Assembly: GCA_001749745.1 (NCBI GenBank)
Contig: JWTM01000424.1
Coordinates: 310,001-374,000 of the forward strand
Reading direction: 5' to 3'
Origin: Candidatus Marispirochaeta associata
GTDB lineage: Bacteria > Spirochaetota > Spirochaetia > JC444 > Marispirochaetaceae
DNA: 64,000 bases
The translations under genes and the position numbers were made by a program. Positions 59,805 through 64,000 of the stretch are shown one piece after another (the first letter of the stretch is position 1; each line of letters begins with the position of its first letter). The notes under the pieces were generated by a model. The model was not told the DNA's origin, made no database searches, and was given only the letters and a program-made list of their open reading frames with translations.

Positions 59805-60988
59805 GGATTAATCCAGTGCAACGCCACCCGAATCCCGCCGTTATCGAAGTGGAGTTGGGGATGGACTGAATCCAAAGCCAGCGTTTTTTCGATGCTCCGG
59901 GGAACGAGGACGACCGCCGGCGTTGCCGACTCTTGCAGGGTCTGTATCAGCCGCCGGTAGAGCGCGACTCCTCCCTCGAGCCGTTCGCCGTAGGGCGGGT
60001 TGGTAATTACCAGGGTGCGGGGACCGAGCAGGGCGGCAGTCTCCGGTGAGAAGGCGTCCAGATGCCGGAAACGGGCGCCGCTTCCGGCCGTGCGGCTGTT
60101 CTGCTCGGCGAGCTCGACCGAGTCCGGATTCTTGTCGCAGCCGATGATTTCCAGGGATACCGGGAATCGCGCCTCATTCTTAAGGTTGCGCCTGATAAAT
60201 CTGTACGCCGCCTCCCGGTAATGGGGCTGCCGTTCAAAGAGGAAGCTCCGGTCCCGACCGGGAAACATGCCGTCGGCATGGATCGAGGTCTCTATGGGGA
60301 TCGTTCCGGAACCGCAGAAAGGATCGAGGATACGCACCGGGAGTCTCTCTTGCGGATGCTGCTCCCGGTAGCCTTCAAGCGACCAGCGTACTAGCCCTGC
60401 GGCCAGGGTCTCCCGCAGGGGTGCTTCGCTAACCAGCTTTCGATAGCCCCGTCGGTGAAGATGCTCCCCGGTTAAGTCTATCCGGAGTTCGATTCGGTTC
60501 GCTTCGGCCGTCAGCTGTATATTTTGGACTGTTTGACCGGCCTCGACGGCCGTGACTAGGGGCGGTACGGTACCCCCCTGCTCATCCAGCCGCTTGATAA
60601 TGGCTTCTCCCAGGGTATCCGCCGCGCCGCCCTCGTGCTGAATCCTGCTCTCTCGAACTCGGGCGCTGATTTTGATCGGGACCTTCGGCGCAAGATAGAG
60701 CTCCCAGGGGAGCTTAAGGCACTTCCGGAAGAGTTCTTCGGTCGCTCCGGCCCTGAATTCTGCCGGAATGAGCCATATCCGGGAGGCGGTCGCGAGGCGG
60801 AGATGAAGCCGGTAGATATCCTCGATCTTTGCGGAGAGGTAGAGGCCGTGATCCGACCGCTCGTAATCGCAGAATCCCGCTTCTTGCAGTTCCGCTTCGA
60901 CAAGGGCTTGGAAGGGAGGAATATGTGAGATTAGAATCCGCTGTTCCTTGGCCCATATATGCCGTTTTATCTGTTTGGCGGTGTTCAT
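59789..60988 (-). CDS. RlmL-like 23S rRNA (guanine-N2) methyltransferase
   Basis: 399 residues. An N-terminal ferredoxin-like/THUMP region (about 15-170) leads to a UPF0020 methyltransferase domain: HRRGYRKLVSEAPLRETLAAG, DPFCGSGTIPIE (S-adenosylmethionine), GCDKNPDSVELA and the catalytic NPPYGERL. It matches the N-terminal half of E. coli RlmL (m2G2445) and stand-alone Gram-positive homologues; it lacks the C-terminal RlmK half. The exact guanine is inferred from the family. It is convergent with pbpC. Confidence 0.9.
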   Translation of the reverse strand: MNTAKQIKRHIWAKEQRILISHIPPFQALVEAELQEAGFCDYERSDHGLYLSAKIEDIYRLHLRLATASRIWLIPAEFRAGATEELFRKCLKLPWELYLAPKVPIKISARVRESRIQHEGGAADTLGEAIIKRLDEQGGTVPPLVTAVEAGQTVQNIQLTAEANRIELRIDLTGEHLHRRGYRKLVSEAPLRETLAAGLVRWSLEGYREQHPQERLPVRILDPFCGSGTIPIETSIHADGMFPGRDRSFLFERQPHYREAAYRFIRRNLKNEARFPVSLEIIGCDKNPDSVELAEQNSRTAGSGARFRHLDAFSPETAALLGPRTLVITNPPYGERLEGGVALYRRLIQTLQESATPAVVLVPRSIEKTLALDSVHPQLHFDNGGIRVALHWINPQRTR

Positions 60989-61073
60989 TGGTAAGGATGA
61001 GTATACGACTTCTGAAGAAAAGAAAAAATCGGCTGTCCGATCATAATCATTACTGGTAATATGGAGTATCTAT

Positions 61074-62141
61074 ATGACCGGACAAGACCCAACCCTCGCC
61101 AACAGACTCTTTCGATTGCATGAGCTTCAGTTCGAGATCTCCTCCGCCGAATCGATCGATCAGATCTGCAGCATAGCGGTGAAGAAGGGGCGGGAATGTA
61201 TCGGGATCGATCGCTTGGGGCTCTGGTTCATCGATCCTGAGGATCCGGAGTTTCTCTGCGGCACCTTCGGGATTGATGAGAAGGGAAGGCTGCGGGATGA
61301 GCGAAAAAGCCGGCTGAAGCGGGATCCGCAGATCTATACCGCCGACTTTTTTGCTCGAACGACTCCTTATAAGCGGTGGCGCCGGGTGGCCAACTATGAT
61401 GATAGAAGCCGGGAAGTAGGCACGGGTGATCTGGTGGTAGCGCCTCTCTGGAACAGCAGCGAATCCTTGGGAGCCCTGTCTGGGGATAATCTTCTCACCG
61501 GCCGGGATATCGACGATGATCTCTGCCATCTTACGGCCCTCTTAGCCCGGATGATCGCCCACGCGGTTACCCTGCGCCGCACGGAAGAGGAGCTGCGTCG
61601 ACATGCTCAGGAGCTGCGGCGGTTGGCGCTCCACGATACCCTGACCGGCCTTCTAAACCGTCGGGCCGGTATCGACTTGCTGCAGCAGCAGATCAGCAGC
61701 TCCTGTCGCACCAAGCATCCCCTGAGCCTCTGTTTTCTCGATCTGGACCGCTTGAAGCGGGTAAACGATCAGCAGGGACATGCGACGGGGGATGAGTTTC
61801 TCCGCACCGTCACGGCCCTTATCCTGCAGGCCAAACGGGATGCGGATATCGCCGCTCGGATGGGAGGCGATGAGATGATGCTGATTTTCCCCGGTACGGT
61901 CTTATCCGAGGCCGAAAGGATGATTGGTCGGTTGCTTGAATTGAGCGGGGAATCGGAGAGTCTCAACACAATCTCGCCGCCCCCCTGGTTCTCCTTCGGG
62001 CTGGCGGAGTTCGATCCCGGCGTGACCGACTGTTCGGCCGTCGATTCATCGGCCGAGGCTGATCGTCTTATCAACGAGGCGGATATGCGCATGTATCTGC
62101 AGAAACGGGAGCACGGCATCGCACGCCGCGGTATTAGCTGA
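61074..62141 (+). CDS. GAF-GGDEF protein with GGDEM active-site variant
   Basis: 355 residues. GGAG lies 7 bases before ATG 61074. A GAF-like domain (about 15-165) has CIGIDRLGLWFID, VVAPLW and DDLCHLTALLARMIAHA. A short coiled linker leads to a GGDEF domain (about 185-350) with DTLTGLLNRRAG, FLDLDRLKRVNDQQGH, I-site RDAD and the signature MGGDEM in place of GGDEF. The two Gly, Asp and Glu that matter for catalysis are kept, so activity is possible. An ATTAC-TG-GTAAT palindrome lies just upstream (61049-61060). Confidence 0.88.
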   Translation: MTGQDPTLANRLFRLHELQFEISSAESIDQICSIAVKKGRECIGIDRLGLWFIDPEDPEFLCGTFGIDEKGRLRDERKSRLKRDPQIYTADFFARTTPYKRWRRVANYDDRSREVGTGDLVVAPLWNSSESLGALSGDNLLTGRDIDDDLCHLTALLARMIAHAVTLRRTEEELRRHAQELRRLALHDTLTGLLNRRAGIDLLQQQISSSCRTKHPLSLCFLDLDRLKRVNDQQGHATGDEFLRTVTALILQAKRDADIAARMGGDEMMLIFPGTVLSEAERMIGRLLELSGESESLNTISPPPWFSFGLAEFDPGVTDCSAVDSSAEADRLINEADMRMYLQKREHGIARRGIS

Positions 62142-62149
62142 AAATTGCG

Positions 62150-62178
62150 TTGACAGCCTCTATGGCGGGGGCTACTCT
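62150..62178 (+). promoter_or_regulatory. Predicted promoter of the PEGA-lipoprotein operon
   Basis: Consensus -35 TTGACA (62150-62155), 17-bp spacer and a weak -10 TACTCT (62173-62178), 21 bases before ATG 62199. Confidence 0.5.
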
Positions 62179-62198
62179 AATACAGAAGGCGGTCACGA

Positions 62199-63890
62199 AT
62201 GGTACGAACCTTATCCCTTGGGTTGCTCGTAGTACTGACTCTTCTCAGCTTTGGCTGCAGCTCTATGCCCCAGGCATCTAACGAGAATGAAACCCTATTG
62301 GTGCTGGTGAATGACGGCATCTCCGATACCCTTGAACTCTCCGGACCGAACGGTACCCGGCGCTTTGAATTTCCCGATGAACGACTCCTTATTCAGGCGG
62401 TAGAACCCGGTCGCTACAGTGCCAACGGCGGCGACGCGGTAGAGGTCCCTCCCGCCGCGGTGATGCTCTTTCCCCAGGCGGTAGACAGCGGGCGAAGCGT
62501 CGGCCCTGCCGACCAGATGCGAGCCATGGATATACTTACCAGCTATGTCGGATTCGACAGCTGGTTCGGTCGGGAGTATCTGAATTTCGGTCCCTTTCGA
62601 CCTAAACAGTATCTTTCGGGTGAGTATTTCGAGCTGAAGATCGAGGCGGAACCGGCCGGAAGCCTGGTAATCATCGACGAGTCCGTCTGGGGAGAGACGC
62701 CGCTCAGTATCGAACTGACCGAAGGTAAATATCTGCTCGAGGTCGCCGCCCCGGGGTATCGCTCCTTTAAACGAATAATCGATGTCGACCGGGATCTCGC
62801 CCTCAGGCCGGGTCTTGAAGCCCTTCCGGCCGATACGGAGGAAGAGCAAGATAGCTTCGATATAATGATTGCCCCCATTCGGGCCTTATCCGATGAGGGG
62901 GATCCTTACGGCGAGGTAATCGCCTCCACTATGCGGGTCAATTTCGATTCCGATCCCCGACTATCGGCCAGCCTGGCGCGGGATACCGGCGTTAAAGAGT
63001 ATCCGGATTTTGGACCCGCCGAGGAGGCCGGGGCGGATCTGCTGGTGGCCGGCAACTACCGCGTCGAAGGTAATGAGCTCTACCTGGAGATGGTGCTCTA
63101 TGAAGCTACCACTCGGCGGATAAAGTTCGCCGAGACCTACCTCTCCGAGGCCGGTTTTGCAGTCTTCGATTCCATCGATCAGGTGGCGGCAAGCTTCGCC
63201 TCCGCCGTTTCTCGCACCCTGCCGGAGCCGGGGGAGCGCATTGTAGAGCGGGAGGTCTCGGCAACGGCGGACCTGGTCAGTTATGAACGCAGCATCTACC
63301 GCAAGCGCATGATCGCTAGCCGGCTGGAGAAGAGAAATCTGGTCAGCGCGAAGATTGCCATCGGCGGCCTCAATGACGAGGTAGAGATCGGCAATACGGG
63401 CGAGAATATTCACTCCGGCGGAGAAGGGGTTCCCTTGAATATCTTCCGCCTCGATTATCAGCGGATAATGGGCCAGTGGCTATCCTTCTCGTCCTCTTTG
63501 ACGGTAATGCTGCAGGGAGTCGACGCGGATAACGGTATCTCCGAAGGCCCGGATATGGTTCCCTCCTTCGGGCTCTTTCTGGGCCCCGAGTTCGCCTTCC
63601 GCAGCGAGACCTCCGACGTCTACTTTACCCCGAGTCTGCTCCTCGGTTTTGCCCCTCCCTACTCGGTTACCACGTCCCAAGAGTATGATATCGATGCCCG
63701 CTATTACACCGGTCTCGAGCTGGATGTGGGCTACCGCTACTACTTCTTCAGGCGACGGGGGGATAGACCGATCTTTCTGAATTTGGGGATGTATTTCGAT
63801 ATGATCGAGTTCGCCTTTACGCCCGGGAGCGATTTCGGCATTGTTCCCTTACGGGGCGGGCTCTACCTGGGCGGAGGGACGGCCTTATGA
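62199..63890 (+). CDS. PEGA-domain lipoprotein with outer-membrane barrel-like C-terminus
   Basis: 563 residues. The signal peptide ends in LLSFGC. A PEGA-type beta domain (about 140-205) reads LKIEAEPAGSLVIIDESVWGETPLSIELTEGKYLLEV-like, split here into its strands AGSLVIID, GETPLSIEL and GYRSFKR. A TolB-N/CsgG-like segment (about 225-340; FDIMIAPIRAL, GADLLVAGNYRVEGNELYLEM) follows, and the last 190 residues have the alternating aromatic strands of a beta barrel (YYTGLELDVGYRYYFF, GGLYLGGGTAL). It may link the outer membrane to periplasmic structures. The next gene starts with an ATGA overlap. Confidence 0.75.
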   Translation: MVRTLSLGLLVVLTLLSFGCSSMPQASNENETLLVLVNDGISDTLELSGPNGTRRFEFPDERLLIQAVEPGRYSANGGDAVEVPPAAVMLFPQAVDSGRSVGPADQMRAMDILTSYVGFDSWFGREYLNFGPFRPKQYLSGEYFELKIEAEPAGSLVIIDESVWGETPLSIELTEGKYLLEVAAPGYRSFKRIIDVDRDLALRPGLEALPADTEEEQDSFDIMIAPIRALSDEGDPYGEVIASTMRVNFDSDPRLSASLARDTGVKEYPDFGPAEEAGADLLVAGNYRVEGNELYLEMVLYEATTRRIKFAETYLSEAGFAVFDSIDQVAASFASAVSRTLPEPGERIVEREVSATADLVSYERSIYRKRMIASRLEKRNLVSAKIAIGGLNDEVEIGNTGENIHSGGEGVPLNIFRLDYQRIMGQWLSFSSSLTVMLQGVDADNGISEGPDMVPSFGLFLGPEFAFRSETSDVYFTPSLLLGFAPPYSVTTSQEYDIDARYYTGLELDVGYRYYFFRRRGDRPIFLNLGMYFDMIEFAFTPGSDFGIVPLRGGLYLGGGTAL

Positions 63891-64000
63891 AAAGAGCTAC
63901 TCTTTGTTTCATGCTGCTCTCCCTCATCGTCTCGTTAGATCTCTGGTCCGATGAGAATCTTATCCTGCAGCGGGTCTTCGTCGAGCCGGTAGTCTTAGAG
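63887..64000 (+). CDS. Exported protein, 3' part beyond window
   Basis: 38 codons are visible from ATG 63887, which overlaps the preceding stop (ATGA). The start encodes a signal peptide (ATLCFMLLSLIVSLDLWS). The product cannot be identified. It is the second gene of the PEGA-lipoprotein operon. Confidence 0.6.
   Translation, partial: MKRATLCFMLLSLIVSLDLWSDENLILQRVFVEPVVLE

Noticed and set aside
61049..61060. ATTAC-TG-GTAAT palindrome as an operator of the GAF-GGDEF gene
   Set aside because: Short, AT-rich and without a convincing promoter nearby; chance is likely.
1..64000. CRISPR arrays, insertion sequences, prophage, tRNA or rRNA genes
   Set aside because: I saw no regularly spaced repeats, transposase or phage genes, cloverleaf-like sequences or rRNA segments.

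Overview
The window looks like a chromosomal segment of a GC-rich, fermentative, Gram-negative-type bacterium. My best guess is a free-living member of the Spirochaetota (Spirochaetaceae-like). This rests on gene content and is an inference; no rRNA or other marker gene is present to prove it. Supporting content: a trimeric NAD-linked [FeFe]-hydrogenase, Rex, many lipoproteins with relaxed lipoboxes, outer-membrane beta-barrel candidates, a lipoprotein that fuses cyclophilin and FKBP, an M30-type lipoprotein peptidase, several diguanylate cyclases, and the carboxyspermidine route to spermidine. I see no rRNA, tRNA, prophage, insertion sequence or CRISPR array. Gene density is high and many genes overlap by 1, 4, 7, 8 or 11 bases.

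Layout. 1-3.4 kb: a sensor kinase cut by the window edge, a divergent ECF-type membrane protein and an AT-rich lipoprotein. 3.4-4.8 kb: two type II toxin-antitoxin modules on the minus strand, one with a textbook promoter/operator arrangement. 4.9-8.7 kb: an operon of a TPR lipoprotein, a TraB-family membrane protein and a soluble histidine kinase with a Cys-rich PAS domain. 8.7-16.9 kb: carboxyspermidine dehydrogenase and, about 5 kb away, carboxyspermidine decarboxylase coupled to a DUF429 gene. Between them lie a FecR/beta-barrel pair, a GumN/TraB-like protein, a UbiA-family prenyltransferase and a 5'-truncated membrane GGDEF protein. 16.9-25.9 kb (minus): GH1 beta-glucosidase, NIF3-like protein, RadA, an outer-membrane protein, the dual peptidyl-prolyl isomerase, a hybrid histidine kinase and a rex-serA operon with a perfect Rex palindrome. 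26-32.9 kb (plus): TetR regulator, heterodimeric ABC exporter, lipoate ligase, Spy-like protein, ECF sigma and anti-sigma factor.

32.9-38.4 kb (minus): hydC-hydB-hydA, where HydB is fused to a GltD/NfnB-like FAD/NAD(P) module. The only long intergenic gap (38.35-38.77 kb) carries a clear sigma70 promoter for this operon. Just upstream is what looks like an independent small RNA of about 110 nt with two copies of a C-rich, anti-Shine-Dalgarno-like motif. This is the most novel signal in the window.

38.8-64 kb: a CapA-like phosphoesterase, a coiled-coil exported protein and an M30 peptidase operon with two small paralogous proteins, one apparently starting at ATT. Then come a VWA/FlgO-like lipoprotein, a GAF-GGDEF cyclase, a metallo-beta-lactamase/cNMP-binding fusion, superoxide dismutase with an operator-like palindrome on its promoter, a ROK regulator, and an alpha-2-macroglobulin/PbpC pair in which the macroglobulin has lost its thioester. 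The end holds an RlmL-like methyltransferase, a second GAF-GGDEF protein and a PEGA-domain lipoprotein. Main themes are redox balance (Rex, hydrogenase, SerA, SOD), envelope maintenance and signalling.
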